Shown: positions 26,446-35,532, counted from the first letter of the stretch. The stretch: 59,576 nucleotides of DNA from Lachnospiraceae bacterium UBA7182 (GCA_002491115.1 DKVI01000007.1:1-59576), one strand, 5' to 3'. Translations and numbers: made by a program. The notes: a model not told the origin generated them from the letters alone.

Positions 26446-26470
26446 CCGGATGCAGGGAAACATTCAGACA

Positions 26471-26511
26471 GTAAAAGTCCCTGCGGTCCGGAGGGATGCG
26501 GGGACTTTTAC
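26471..26511 (+). other. Stem-loop between gatB and gatC
   Basis: GTAAAAGTCCC (26471-26481) pairs with GGGACTTTTAC (26501-26511), and further inner pairs lengthen the stem to about 14 bp. There is no T run, so it probably stabilises mRNA or tunes translation rather than ending transcription. Confidence 0.65.
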
Positions 26512-26538
26512 AGGATTTCATAGTATGAGGAGAAGGAT

Positions 26539-27906
26539 ATGTTAAATGCAGCAGCATATGTAATCAATTATATTATAGATATGGGCGCGTCTGTTATGCT
26601 CCCGATTGTGATCGCGCTGATCAGTATCGCCATCGGCGTGAAAGTCGGAAAGGCGGTTCGTTCCGGTCTTATGATCGGTGTCGGTTTTGTGGGGCTGGGG
26701 CTGATCGTCGATATGATGAACGCGGAAGTCGGTCCGGCGGCGCAGGCAATGTCCGAACGGTTTGGGCTTACCTTAAGCGTGGTAGACGTAGGATGGCCCG
26801 GCATGAGCCCCATCACCTGGTCTTCACCGATCGCTACCGTGGCGATCCCTGTGGCCATCGGCGTAAACGTGTTGATGCTCTTACTGAAACTGACCAAAAC
26901 AGTCAACATCGATATATGGAATATCTGGCATATGACTTTTACAGGTGCGATTGCCTATGCCGTGACCGGTAATTTTGCCATCGGTATCCTGGGCGTAGTG
27001 GTTCACGCGGCGGTTTCCTATAAACTGGGTGACCTGTGGGGGCCGCTTCTGACAGATTATTTTGAACTGGACGGACTGACCGCGCCTCACGGAACGTCCG
27101 CTTATATGGCGCCGTTCGCCTGCCTGGTGGACTGGATCATTGATAAGATTCCAGGGGTCAATAAGATCGATCTGACTGCCGATACCCTTCAGGAGAAAGT
27201 AGGCGTCCTGGCAGAACCGGTGGTCATCGGCGGCATCCTTGGCACTATCATTGGTTTTCTGGCAGGATATGATCCGCAGGGGGCGTTCCCGCTGGGAATC
27301 AAGATGTCGGCCGTCATGGTTCTGATGCCTAAGATTGTCAAATGTATTATGGACGGACTGATGCCCCTGACAGAGCGGGCGAAAGAGATGATGAACGCCA
27401 AATTTAACGGTGCGGAATTTTATATCGGACTGGACCCGGCTGTCCTTTTGGGAGACCCCACGGTCGTATCCGCCGGCCTGATCTTTATTCCGCTGACTTT
27501 ACTGTTTGCGGTTCTGATTCCCGGCAACACGATCCTTCCTTTCGGTGATCTGGCGACGATCAGTTTCTTTATCGCCATTTCTGTTGCGGTACATAAAGGA
27601 AATCTGTTCCGAAGCCTGATCTCCGGCAGCGTTATTATGATCGTAACGCTGTTGATCACCAACCAGACCGTAGCCTGGACGACCGCGCTGGCAGTCACGA
27701 CCGGCAGTATTGAACCGGGCAATCTGTTGGCAGCCATGGATCAGGGAGGCTGCCCGATCACTTATATTTTTACCGGTCTTTTTACCCGTGAAAACATATT
27801 TGGTCTGATTCTTGTAGCTGCTGTCTATGCGGTCTGCCTGGTATTCTCTGTGATGCACTCTAAAAAACGGGCAGCAGAACTGGCGGCGGAAGATGCGGAA
27901 CTTTAA
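26539..27906 (+). CDS. gatC: PTS galactitol-type EIIC permease
   Basis: 455 aa, very hydrophobic, the usual length for EIIC-GAT. 'GASVMLPIVIALISIAIGVKVG' at the N-terminus and the 'LTAPHGTSAYMAPFA' loop are characteristic. It moves the hexitol across the membrane while EIIB phosphorylates it. AGGAGAAGG precedes the start. Galactitol is the best guess from the accompanying gatD and gatZ genes. Confidence 0.92.
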   Translation: MLNAAAYVINYIIDMGASVMLPIVIALISIAIGVKVGKAVRSGLMIGVGFVGLGLIVDMMNAEVGPAAQAMSERFGLTLSVVDVGWPGMSPITWSSPIATVAIPVAIGVNVLMLLLKLTKTVNIDIWNIWHMTFTGAIAYAVTGNFAIGILGVVVHAAVSYKLGDLWGPLLTDYFELDGLTAPHGTSAYMAPFACLVDWIIDKIPGVNKIDLTADTLQEKVGVLAEPVVIGGILGTIIGFLAGYDPQGAFPLGIKMSAVMVLMPKIVKCIMDGLMPLTERAKEMMNAKFNGAEFYIGLDPAVLLGDPTVVSAGLIFIPLTLLFAVLIPGNTILPFGDLATISFFIAISVAVHKGNLFRSLISGSVIMIVTLLITNQTVAWTTALAVTTGSIEPGNLLAAMDQGGCPITYIFTGLFTRENIFGLILVAAVYAVCLVFSVMHSKKRAAELAAEDAEL

Positions 27907-27937
27907 AACAGCGGAACTTATATAGGAGGTACATGAC

Positions 27938-28987
27938 GTGAAAGCGGGCGTTGTTTATGCGAAGAATGATATTCGTTATGATGAGATAGAGAAACCTTTA
28001 GTTAAACCGGGAAAAGTGCTGGTGAAGGTGAAATATACCGGCATCTGCGGTTCGGATGTTCCCCGCGTCAATGGGGACGCCTGCCATTATTTTCCCAATG
28101 TGTTAGGCCATGAGTTCTCCGGCGTGGTAGAAGAAGTGGGAGAAGGCGTAACCTCGGTAAAGCCGGGAGACCGGGTGGCGGGAATCCCGCTGGTTCCCTG
28201 CATGGAATGCGAAGACTGCCAGAAGGGAAACTATTCCCTCTGCAAGCATTACAGTTTTATCGGTTCCCGGGAATACGGAAGTTTTGCCGAATATGTGACT
28301 GTACCGGAACGGAACGTATGCCGGTTTTCCGAGGAGGTCAGTTTTGAAGAAGGCGCGCTGTTTGAGCCTGCCACGGTGGCGCTGCACGGCCTGGAGCGCC
28401 TGGATTACAGAGGCGGAAAGACAGTGGCGATTTTAGGCGGCGGTACCATCGGTATGTTCGTGATGCAGTGGGCGAAAATCTACGGCGCGCAGAAAGCAGT
28501 GGTATTTGATATCGCCGATGAACGGCTGCAACTGGGCGCGCGGCTGGGCGCGGACGCAGGGATCAATACGCTGGAGCCGGATTTTATGGAAAAAGCCATG
28601 GCGCTGACGGACGGTAAAGGATTTGATTATGTCTACGAGACGGCAGGAAATGTCATTACCATGAAAATGGCGTTTAAACTGGCGGCAAACAAAGCCCAGG
28701 TCTGCTTTGTGGGGACTCCGACGAAGGAGCTGACTTTCTCCGTGGAAGACTGGGAGAATATCAATCGTAAGGAATTTACGCTGACCGGCTCCTGGATGAG
28801 TTACAGCGCCCCCTTCCCCGGACACGAATGGTCTGCCGTAGCGCATTATTTCCATACGGGAGAACTGAAGATGGACGATTCCTTTATTTTCAAAAAGATG
28901 CCTTTAAAAGACATTGCGGAAGCGTTTGAACTGTATAAGACGCCCGGCGCGGTGAAAGGCAAGATACTGATTGATTCGGAGGTATAA
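27938..28987 (+). CDS. gatD: Galactitol-1-phosphate 5-dehydrogenase
   Basis: 349 aa starting at GTG 27938 with ATAGGAGGTACATGAC upstream. Medium-chain, zinc-dependent alcohol dehydrogenase: catalytic zinc ligands C37 and H58-E59 ('GICGSD', 'LGHEFSG'), structural zinc cysteines in 'PCMECEDCQKGNYSLC', and a Rossmann motif 'VAILGGGTIGMF'. Converts galactitol 1-phosphate to tagatose 6-phosphate with NAD. Other polyol-phosphate substrates are possible. Confidence 0.88.
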   Translation: MKAGVVYAKNDIRYDEIEKPLVKPGKVLVKVKYTGICGSDVPRVNGDACHYFPNVLGHEFSGVVEEVGEGVTSVKPGDRVAGIPLVPCMECEDCQKGNYSLCKHYSFIGSREYGSFAEYVTVPERNVCRFSEEVSFEEGALFEPATVALHGLERLDYRGGKTVAILGGGTIGMFVMQWAKIYGAQKAVVFDIADERLQLGARLGADAGINTLEPDFMEKAMALTDGKGFDYVYETAGNVITMKMAFKLAANKAQVCFVGTPTKELTFSVEDWENINRKEFTLTGSWMSYSAPFPGHEWSAVAHYFHTGELKMDDSFIFKKMPLKDIAEAFELYKTPGAVKGKILIDSEV

Positions 28988-28988
28988 T

Positions 28989-30332
28989 ATGAGTACAAGA
29001 AAAAATCCCATGCAGGTTATGATGGACCGCCGCCGCAGCGGCGAGAAGATCGGCATCCCCTCTTATTGTACGGCCAACGAACTGGTCATTGAGGAGATTT
29101 TGTTAAGGGCAAAAGAGACAGGATTTCCGACGCTGATTGAAGCGACTGCCAATCAGGTGAATCAGTTTGGCGGGTATACCGGCATGAAACCTGCGGATTA
29201 TTATAAATTTGTATTGGATATGGCAAAAAGAATCGGATGCCCGGAAGAATTGGTCATCCTGGCCGGCGACCATCTGGGACCTTTGACCTGGCAGGATCTG
29301 CCGGAAAAAGAGGCGATGAAAAATGCGGAGGAGCTGGTCTATCAGTACACCCGCGCCGGATTTACAAAGATCCATCTGGATACCAGCATGAAAGTGGCGG
29401 ACGATCCGGAAGGCGTGCTTTCTACAGAGACAATCGCCAGACGGGGCGTAAAGCTGTATCAGGTATGCATGAGAGCGTATGAGGATTTGCTTAAAGAAAA
29501 TCCAGAAGCAGTACGTCCGGTGTTTATCATCGGATCGGAAGTCCCGATTCCCGGAGGCGCCCAGGAAGCGGAAGATACGCTGTCTGTCACCAGTCCGGAA
29601 GCATTTGAAGATACGGTCAATACCTACAGGCGGATGTTCAAAGAAGCGGACGCCGGGGACGGCTGGAAGGATGTCATCGCGGTTGTCGTGCAGCCGGGAG
29701 TGGAGTTTGGGGACGACCAGGTATTTCTTTACGACAGCAAAGCGGCCGAAGCTTTGACGGAGCAGTTAAAGAAATATCCGGAAGTGGTGTTTGAGGGGCA
29801 TTCCACGGATTATCAGAGCGCGGAGAGCCTGCGGGATATGGTGACGGACGGTATTTGCATACTGAAAGTCGGTCCGTCTCTGACCTATGCCATGCGTGAA
29901 GCGGTATTTGCGCTGAGTATGATGGAAAAGGAGCTGGTGCCTGCAGAGGAACAGGCATACCTGATCGAGACGCTGGAACATGTGATGACAGACGAGCCGG
30001 GCAACTGGCAGAAGCACTATCACGGCAGCCTAAAGGAGCTTGCGCTGGCAAGGAAATACAGTTTTTCAGACCGCGCCCGCTATTATATGGGGGATAAAAA
30101 AGTCATAGCGGCCATCGATAAGCTGTTTGGCAATCTGAGAAGATACACGATTCCTATGAATATGCTTCATCAGTATATGCCGCTTCAGTTTGATAAAGTG
30201 CGTACCGGCAGTCTGAGCATGGACCCCAAAGCGCTTGTGCAGGACGCGATCCTTCAGTTCCTGTATGATTATGAATATGCGGCAGGATATGATACGGACG
30301 CGCAGATTATACGGGGTGTAGCGGAACTTTAA
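28989..30332 (+). CDS. gatZ: Tagatose-bisphosphate aldolase non-catalytic subunit, GatZ/KbaZ family
   Basis: 447 aa from the ATG at 28989, 1 nt after the gatD stop, with GGAGG inside the gatD end. 'IPSYCTANELVIEEIL', 'EATANQVNQFGGYTGM', 'LAGDHLGPLTWQ' and 'STDYQSAESLRDMV' are conserved in the family. In enteric bacteria it is needed for full activity and stability of the catalytic GatY/KbaY subunit. No gatY or tagatose-6-phosphate kinase is encoded in this operon, so they must be elsewhere or GatZ acts differently here. Confidence 0.88.
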   Translation: MSTRKNPMQVMMDRRRSGEKIGIPSYCTANELVIEEILLRAKETGFPTLIEATANQVNQFGGYTGMKPADYYKFVLDMAKRIGCPEELVILAGDHLGPLTWQDLPEKEAMKNAEELVYQYTRAGFTKIHLDTSMKVADDPEGVLSTETIARRGVKLYQVCMRAYEDLLKENPEAVRPVFIIGSEVPIPGGAQEAEDTLSVTSPEAFEDTVNTYRRMFKEADAGDGWKDVIAVVVQPGVEFGDDQVFLYDSKAAEALTEQLKKYPEVVFEGHSTDYQSAESLRDMVTDGICILKVGPSLTYAMREAVFALSMMEKELVPAEEQAYLIETLEHVMTDEPGNWQKHYHGSLKELALARKYSFSDRARYYMGDKKVIAAIDKLFGNLRRYTIPMNMLHQYMPLQFDKVRTGSLSMDPKALVQDAILQFLYDYEYAAGYDTDAQIIRGVAEL

Positions 30333-30345
30333 CAGGAGGTAGAAT

Positions 30346-30816
30346 ATGATTTGGGAAGCATTGGACAGCTCGTTGATTGTTACCGGGCTGGACGCGAAAG
30401 ACAATAAAGATATATTGAAAAAGCTGGGATCAGTTGTCGTAAAAGAGGGCTATGCCAAAGAATCTTATGTGGATGCCCTGATTGTCCGGGAGGAGGAATT
30501 TCCCACCGGGCTGGATGTGGACGGCGTCGGGGTTGCGATTCCGCACACCAGCGTAGAGCATGTGAATAAAGTAGGAATCGCCATTGCCACATTGAACAAC
30601 CCGGTCACTTTCGTGCAGATGGGCACAGACGATGAGACCGTGGGCGTCCAACTGGTATTTATGCTGGCCGTGGTGGACCCCAACGCGCATATCGATCAGC
30701 TCCAGCGGATCGTGGAGATGATTCAGGATAAGGCAATGCTGGGAAGGCTGATGAAGGCAAAAGATCCGGAGGAAATTATACATATTATTAAAGAGAAAGA
30801 AGAAACACTTTCATAA
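30346..30816 (+). CDS. gatA: PTS galactitol-type EIIA component
   Basis: 156 aa, PTS_EIIA_2 (mannitol/fructose) fold. The active-site His is H67 in 'VAIPHTSVEHV'. Receives phosphate from HPr and passes it to EIIB. The preceding TAACAGGAGGT gives a strong ribosome site. Last gene of the operon. Confidence 0.92.
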   Translation: MIWEALDSSLIVTGLDAKDNKDILKKLGSVVVKEGYAKESYVDALIVREEEFPTGLDVDGVGVAIPHTSVEHVNKVGIAIATLNNPVTFVQMGTDDETVGVQLVFMLAVVDPNAHIDQLQRIVEMIQDKAMLGRLMKAKDPEEIIHIIKEKEETLS

Positions 30817-30889
30817 AACAAAAAGGTCTGTCGGGAAATCATAGACAGATGATGTTTACTGGTTTACTGACAGGGAGTGCGCAAAGAAC

Positions 30890-30918
30890 TTTACATCGTT
30901 TCAGGCGCTTGGTATAAT
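30890..30918 (+). promoter_or_regulatory. Sigma-A promoter for small gene 30954
   Basis: TTTACA (30890-30895), 17-nt spacer, TATAAT (30913-30918). Confidence 0.75.
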
Positions 30919-30953
30919 ATAATCAGGTAATAAATAAGGAAGAAGGTGCGTAT

Positions 30954-31145
30954 ATGCCAAGCGGTGCGGAAATTATCAAAGGAACAGTGGAAGAATTTCA
31001 GAAAGTTCAGGCTCACATGAAAAATGCAAAAGAAGAAAATGCTGTAAAGACATATGAGGGATTAAAAAAAGATTATAAATCTTTAAAAGCTATACTGACA
31101 TCTTTAGGAGTCAATCTCACAGATATTGATGAAATTAAAGAGTAG
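30954..31145 (+). CDS. Small helical protein of unknown function
   Basis: 63 aa with its own promoter, ribosome site (GGAAGAAGG) and terminator, so a genuine independent gene. Almost entirely charged amphipathic helix ('GAEIIKGTVEEFQKVQAHMKN', in part) ending in 'LTSLGVNLTDIDEIKE'. No membrane segment, signal or cysteine. A decayed copy lies at 23606-23701, so the gene has moved or duplicated. I do not recognise the family. Confidence 0.75.
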   Translation: MPSGAEIIKGTVEEFQKVQAHMKNAKEENAVKTYEGLKKDYKSLKAILTSLGVNLTDIDEIKE

Positions 31146-31161
31146 TTAAGGCAGGATGCTA

Positions 31162-31187
31162 ATGGCGGGTGTATACCCGCCATTTTT
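31162..31187. terminator. Terminator of small gene
   Basis: ATGGCGGGT (31162-31170), 4-nt loop, ACCCGCCAT (31175-31183), then T5. May also serve the convergent AraC gene. Confidence 0.88.
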
Positions 31188-31207
31188 GTACAGAATTTGA
31201 AGTAAGA

Positions 31208-31954
31208 TTATGTATCAGTTGTACTTTGGAAAAAGGTGTTGCGATATTTTTTTGGTGTGTAGCCGGTATGCTGTTTGAATGTCCGGGCAAAATGGCTCTG
31301 GGAACTGAAGGCAAGAATAGAACTGATTTCGGCATAAGTGTAATCAGAGAATTTCAGCATATTTTCGGCAGCTTCCATCCGTTTGGAAAGTATATAGGAA
31401 GAAACGGATTTTCCTGTTTCCTTTTTAAAAAGCGTAGAGAGATAACTTTCATTCAGACCGGTCTGTCCCGCCAGGTTTTTTATACGGATCGGCTCATGCA
31501 GATGATGATAAATGTAATCGATACAGATTGTAACCGGTTTGGAGTATACTTTTCCTTTATCCAGGGCAGCCATTTCTTTGGTATAAAAAGAGAGCATATC
31601 GGCATGCAGGGCCTTTACTTCATCTATGCTTTTCAGAGCATCCATCTTCAGGATATACAGATCGCTGATATTATAAGCCCGCTCTGAATCCATTCCCCCG
31701 ATGATGGCGCTTCGGCATGCCAGCGTGATGGACGCTACAAAAAGATACTTGTAATTTCTCAGCGGGTCATCCGAGACATGGCCTGTCAGGCTGGAGGAAA
31801 ACATTCTGACGCCTTCTTCCACTGCCTTGAAATCTCCCATCCTGAGCAGATCATACTGGTACATCTCCTCCGTATGCGTATGATGCCTGTCGGACGTTTC
31901 GCGGTGAATAAATTCCATATAACGTAGTTGCTTCTCATTAATCGTACTCTTCAT
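31208..31954 (-). CDS. AraC family transcriptional regulator
   Basis: 248 aa. The C-terminal 100 residues form the double HTH: 'IRIKNLAGQTGLNESYLSTLFKKETG' (split) and 'YAEISSILAFSSQSHFARTFKQHTGYTPKKYR'. The N-terminal part is not a cupin; it is helical and resembles the YSIRK-less AraC regulators of Clostridia. Divergent from the 48-aa gene at 32105. Target and effector unknown. Confidence 0.9.
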   Translation of the reverse strand: MKSTINEKQLRYMEFIHRETSDRHHTHTEEMYQYDLLRMGDFKAVEEGVRMFSSSLTGHVSDDPLRNYKYLFVASITLACRSAIIGGMDSERAYNISDLYILKMDALKSIDEVKALHADMLSFYTKEMAALDKGKVYSKPVTICIDYIYHHLHEPIRIKNLAGQTGLNESYLSTLFKKETGKSVSSYILSKRMEAAENMLKFSDYTYAEISSILAFSSQSHFARTFKQHTGYTPKKYRNTFFQSTTDT

Positions 31955-32104
31955 TTTCTCCGTACTCCTCTGATACGCTATATTTTCGATTAGATAATCA
32001 TTCTATCAAAAACCCAATATATATGCAATAAATATAGCAGTTTATCTGATAAAATGACAATTGTCAGATGAACAAAGAAGGTGTTTTGGAAGGAGTTTAC
32101 GACT

Positions 32105-32251
32105 ATGTGTAAAATGATGGAGGCCTGTAAAAAGGCAGTAGAAATCAATCTTATGCGTTTGTTGAGAATCGAAGAACACAGTTTTAACGGGAAAATCTAT
32201 ACGGAATTTCTTTGTGACCTGCGAAAAGAAGCGGGAGAAATGACAAAATAG
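32105..32251 (+). CDS. Short ORF of 48 codons
   Basis: ATG at 32105 with AAGGAG 8 nt upstream (32092-32097); product starts MCKMMEACKKAVEINLMRLL and ends in a charged stretch before TAG. Two cysteines near the N-terminus, no signal or membrane segment. Position just after the divergent promoter of the AraC gene and before a large hairpin supports expression. Family unknown. Confidence 0.5.
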   Translation: MCKMMEACKKAVEINLMRLLRIEEHSFNGKIYTEFLCDLRKEAGEMTK

Positions 32252-32265
32252 GAAACGGGCAATTC

Positions 32266-32337
32266 GCGGACAGACCCTGCAGAGAATGGCGGCTTAACCT
32301 TAAGTGGGAGTGACGTTTCTCTGTGGGGTCTGTCCGC
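32266..32337. other. Very long imperfect hairpin
   Basis: GCGGACAGACCC (32266-32277) pairs perfectly with GGGTCTGTCCGC (32326-32337) and pairing continues inward through CAGAGAA/TTTCTCTG to about 21 bp. The 30-nt apical part contains a second small palindrome, CTTAACCTTAAG. No T run follows. It could be a terminator of the short ORF, a REP/MITE-like element or a small RNA. Confidence 0.65.
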
Positions 32338-32368
32338 TTATATGGATTTATTCTGTGGGGAATCAGGA

Positions 32369-32397
32369 TTGACAAAGAAAGATATTTAAGATAATAT
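32369..32397 (+). promoter_or_regulatory. Promoter of DUF4143 ATPase gene
   Basis: TTGACA (32369-32374), 17-nt spacer, TAATAT (32392-32397). Confidence 0.7.
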
Positions 32398-32434
32398 AAA
32401 ATATACTTTATTTAATCTTAAATGGAGGGCGGTT

Positions 32435-33661
32435 ATGAAATACTTGAATCGTACTTTGGAGCGTAAATTTTTACACATGAGTTCTTTTTTTAAAGCGGTT
32501 CTTGTGACAGGCGCAAGGCAGGTTGGAAAGACAACGATGCTAAAGCATTTGGCAGCAGAACAAAACCGTACTTATGTTTCTATGGATCATATAATGGCAC
32601 GGACACTTGCAAAATCTGATCCGGTATTGTTTTTTCAAACCTATAAACCGCCGATGATCATTGATGAAATACAGAAAGCGCCGGAACTGTTTGAGCAGAT
32701 TAAAATCATGTGTGACGAAAGCGAAGAACGGGGGCTGTTCTGGCTGACCGGGTCACAGCAGTACAAAACGATGAAACATATCCGCGAGACACTGGCCGGA
32801 AGGGTTGGGATTTTGGAATTGTACAGTCTTTCTAAAAATGAGGCGGAAGGGGTGTCTTTTCCGAATGAACTGGATTTCTCTTTGCCTTGTCTGATGGCAA
32901 GGCGGCCGTTTACCAGAAAAAATGATATTATTGAGGTATTTGAACATATTTGGCGCGGAGGCATGCCGGATGCGCTTGCGGCAGATCCGGAGCAAAGGCA
33001 GGAATATTTTAATTCCTATATCGAGACGTATCTCATGCGGGATGTCGCAGAAGAAGGGGGAGTTACCGATACGGTTCGCTTTTATAAATTTATGAAGGCT
33101 TGCGCCGCACTGGTTGCGGAGCAGGTTAATTATAAAACTTTGGCAGACGCGGCAGAAATATCTCAGCCGACGGCAAAGGAATGGGTGCGTTTGTTGCAGG
33201 GGATGGGCATTATTTATCTGCTGCCGCCATATGCCAACAATGAACTGAAACGGCTGACTAAAACACCAAAATTGTATTTTTGTGACACGGGATTATGTGC
33301 TTATCTGTCCATGTGGCTTACCCGTGATACACTTATGAACGGGGCGGCAAGCGGACATTATTTTGAAAATCATGTGGTGATAGAGCTGCTTAAGAATTTC
33401 ACCTATGCACCCTCCAGGGTAAATCTGACATATTATCGGGATTCCAATGCAAAAGAGATCGATGTACTGGTGAAGGAAAACGGAATGATTCATCCGTTGG
33501 AAATCAAGAAATCTGCGAATCCGGACCGTCGTGAAGTTAAAAAATATGAACTGATTGACAAAGCAAAACTGTTGAGGGGAAACGGCGGCATTATCTGCAT
33601 GTGTGAGGAAGTGATTCCGATCGATGCCCAAAATTGCTTTATTCCCTGTAACTTAATATGA
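32435..33661 (+). CDS. AAA_14/DUF4143 family ATPase
   Basis: 408 aa. Walker A 'GARQVGKTT', Walker B 'PMIIDEIQ', sensor 'LFWLTGSQQYK', a helical 'YIETYLMRDVAEEGG' segment, then DUF4143 with 'NAKEIDVLVKENG' and 'LEIKKSANPD', a PD-(D/E)XK-like core. Same family as 7285 but a different subgroup (here the Walker A is G-A-R-Q-V). Free-standing, with its own promoter and a terminator after it. Function of the family not established. Confidence 0.88.
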   Translation: MKYLNRTLERKFLHMSSFFKAVLVTGARQVGKTTMLKHLAAEQNRTYVSMDHIMARTLAKSDPVLFFQTYKPPMIIDEIQKAPELFEQIKIMCDESEERGLFWLTGSQQYKTMKHIRETLAGRVGILELYSLSKNEAEGVSFPNELDFSLPCLMARRPFTRKNDIIEVFEHIWRGGMPDALAADPEQRQEYFNSYIETYLMRDVAEEGGVTDTVRFYKFMKACAALVAEQVNYKTLADAAEISQPTAKEWVRLLQGMGIIYLLPPYANNELKRLTKTPKLYFCDTGLCAYLSMWLTRDTLMNGAASGHYFENHVVIELLKNFTYAPSRVNLTYYRDSNAKEIDVLVKENGMIHPLEIKKSANPDRREVKKYELIDKAKLLRGNGGIICMCEEVIPIDAQNCFIPCNLI

Positions 33662-33677
33662 CTTTAAGAGGGTAGAA

Positions 33678-33713
33678 GAGAAGAACCGGTGGATCAGTTC
33701 TCCGGTTCTTCTC
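33678..33713. terminator. Hairpin between convergent genes
   Basis: GAGAAGAACCGG (33678-33689) pairs with CCGGTTCTTCTC (33702-33713). T runs are weak on both sides. Confidence 0.55.
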
Positions 33714-33735
33714 AGGAGAAAAAACTTATTTATAC

Positions 33736-34563
33736 TTATTCATGAACCGGAATATTTCCAAGGATGGCAGACTGGCCATGGGCATATACATATCCCATGC
33801 CTCCGCCCACGTACATACGAAGTCCGGTTACATAGGAAGAAAGATCAGAAGCAAAGAAGAGCGCCACGCCTGCAATATCTTCCGGTGTTCCCATTCTGTT
33901 CAAAGGTACTTCTTTACTTGCGATCATATCAAAGGTCGCCTTTCTGGCGTCCGCTTCTTCCGGTGTGAAAAGTTCATCCCAAAACGGAGTGACGATCGGG
34001 CCGGGATTGATACAGTTGACGCGTATACCCATAGGCGCAAGGTCCATGGCAAGATTTATGGTCAGAGATTCACAGCCGCCTTTCGCCATGTGATAATCAT
34101 AAGCAGGCGTGGTCGGGTTGAGTGCGCCGTTAGAAGAACAGAGAATGATATTTCCGGCTTTGCGTTCTTTCATATGGGGAACAACAGCGTTTACGATGTT
34201 ATAAGCGCCTTTCAGGTTTACATCGATTGTAATATTAAACTTTTCGTCCTGTGTCATGTTCGGAACACCGTCATAGCTTTTTCCGGCATAATTGACAAGA
34301 ATATCGATCTTACCAAATTCTTCAAGTGTCTTTTCTGTAATATTCGTACAGTCTTCCATTTTTGCAACATTAAGAGGCGCATAATATCTTGCCGTACCGC
34401 CTTCTGCCGTAATCGCATCGACAACCCGTTCTCCCTTTTTCGGGTTGGTTCCGCCGATGATTACCGTTGCGCCTTCTCTTGCAAAATATTTTGCGGTGGC
34501 TTCCCCCATACCGCTTGTGCCGCCTGCAATAATTGCTACTTTTCCTTTCAGCATGTCTTTCAT
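33736..34563 (-). CDS. Short-chain dehydrogenase/reductase
   Basis: 275 aa, classical SDR. Cofactor motif 'GGTSGMGEATA', catalytic Ser in 'IILCSSNGALNP', Tyr and Lys in 'YHMAK' (YxxxK). The residue pattern after the glycine motif does not settle NAD versus NADP. Divergent from the larB-MFS-AKR group, with CAGGAGGA before the start. Likely oxidises or reduces a hydroxy acid or polyol; it could act with the nearby aldo/keto reductase and a nickel-pincer racemase in handling stereoisomers. Confidence 0.9.
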   Translation of the reverse strand: MKDMLKGKVAIIAGGTSGMGEATAKYFAREGATVIIGGTNPKKGERVVDAITAEGGTARYYAPLNVAKMEDCTNITEKTLEEFGKIDILVNYAGKSYDGVPNMTQDEKFNITIDVNLKGAYNIVNAVVPHMKERKAGNIILCSSNGALNPTTPAYDYHMAKGGCESLTINLAMDLAPMGIRVNCINPGPIVTPFWDELFTPEEADARKATFDMIASKEVPLNRMGTPEDIAGVALFFASDLSSYVTGLRMYVGGGMGYVYAHGQSAILGNIPVHE

Positions 34564-34719
34564 TGAAAAATCCTCCTGTTTTTTGGTTTGTGTGTTTACG
34601 AGTGAGCTTATCCTATCATCCGATTGCCGGTAAGGTCAAAGGTTTTTTGTGAATGATTAACAAAAACAAATGAAAGATTCGTCCATAATTAGTCTTTATT
34701 AATAACAGATGTGATTTCG

Positions 34720-34749
34720 TTGACATTTAAAAGAACCGGATGTTAGGAT
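34720..34749 (+). promoter_or_regulatory. Promoter of larB group
   Basis: TTGACA (34720-34725) with an 18-nt spacer to TAGGAT (34744-34749). Confidence 0.6.
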
Positions 34750-34782
34750 GAACCTGATTTTGAGACAGAAAGGAGGAAGAGT

Positions 34783-35532
34783 ATGGACACTCTGGAAATG
34801 CTACGAGAAATTCAGAACGGCGGAATGTCTCCTGAAGAAGCTTTGGAAAAGATGAAGCTGCAGCCTTATGAAGATCTGGGGATTGCCAATATTGATCATC
34901 ACAGAAAAATCCGACAACATCATGCGGAAGTTATTTATGGTGCATCAAAAACTCCGGAACAGATTCTGAAAATTGTTTATGCGATGGATGAGCGGGGAGA
35001 AAAAAATATACTGATCACCCGTATGGCTCCCGAAGCCGCAGATATTGTGGGCGCAGAAATGAATTTATTTTATGATCCGCTCTCAAAGATCGGAATCGTG
35101 AACAAAGAATTTAAAATTCGTGGCGACGACTATATTGCGGTAGTTTCCGCAGGAACAAGCGATATTCCGGTCTGTGAGGAAGCGGCTTTGACAGCAGAGT
35201 GCATGGGAAACAGGGTACGGAGAATTTACGATGTGGGGGTGGCCGGAATCCACAGGTTGTTTGCGCGGCTGGAAGACCTTATGGGAGCGAAGGTACTCAT
35301 CGTGGTCGCCGGTATGGAAGGGGCTTTGGCAAGTGTGGTTGGAGGCCTTGTAGACAAACCGGTTATTGCAGTGCCTTCCAGTGTCGGATACGGAGCAAAC
35401 TTTGGCGGGGTATCTGCGCTGCTCAGTATGCTGAACAGTTGTGCAAGCACGGTTAGTGTTGTAAATATTGACAATGGTTTTGGAGCAGGCATAATTGCAG
35501 GCAGGATCAACCAGATTGGGGGAAAGGTATGA
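34783..35532 (+). CDS. larB: Nickel-pincer cofactor biosynthesis protein LarB
   Basis: 249 aa. PurE-like fold in the C-terminal half with 'VSAGTSDIPVCEEAALTAE', 'DVGVAGIHRL', 'VVAGMEGALASVVGGL' and 'SSVGYGANFGG'. The cysteine in 'LNSCASTVSVVNIDNG' (C220) corresponds to the residue that forms a thioester-type adduct with nicotinic acid adenine dinucleotide. LarB carboxylates NaAD and cleaves it, the first step of the cofactor used by lactate racemase. Overlaps the MFS gene by 4 nt. larC is 3.4 kb downstream; larE and larA are not in the window. Confidence 0.92.
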   Translation: MDTLEMLREIQNGGMSPEEALEKMKLQPYEDLGIANIDHHRKIRQHHAEVIYGASKTPEQILKIVYAMDERGEKNILITRMAPEAADIVGAEMNLFYDPLSKIGIVNKEFKIRGDDYIAVVSAGTSDIPVCEEAALTAECMGNRVRRIYDVGVAGIHRLFARLEDLMGAKVLIVVAGMEGALASVVGGLVDKPVIAVPSSVGYGANFGGVSALLSMLNSCASTVSVVNIDNGFGAGIIAGRINQIGGKV

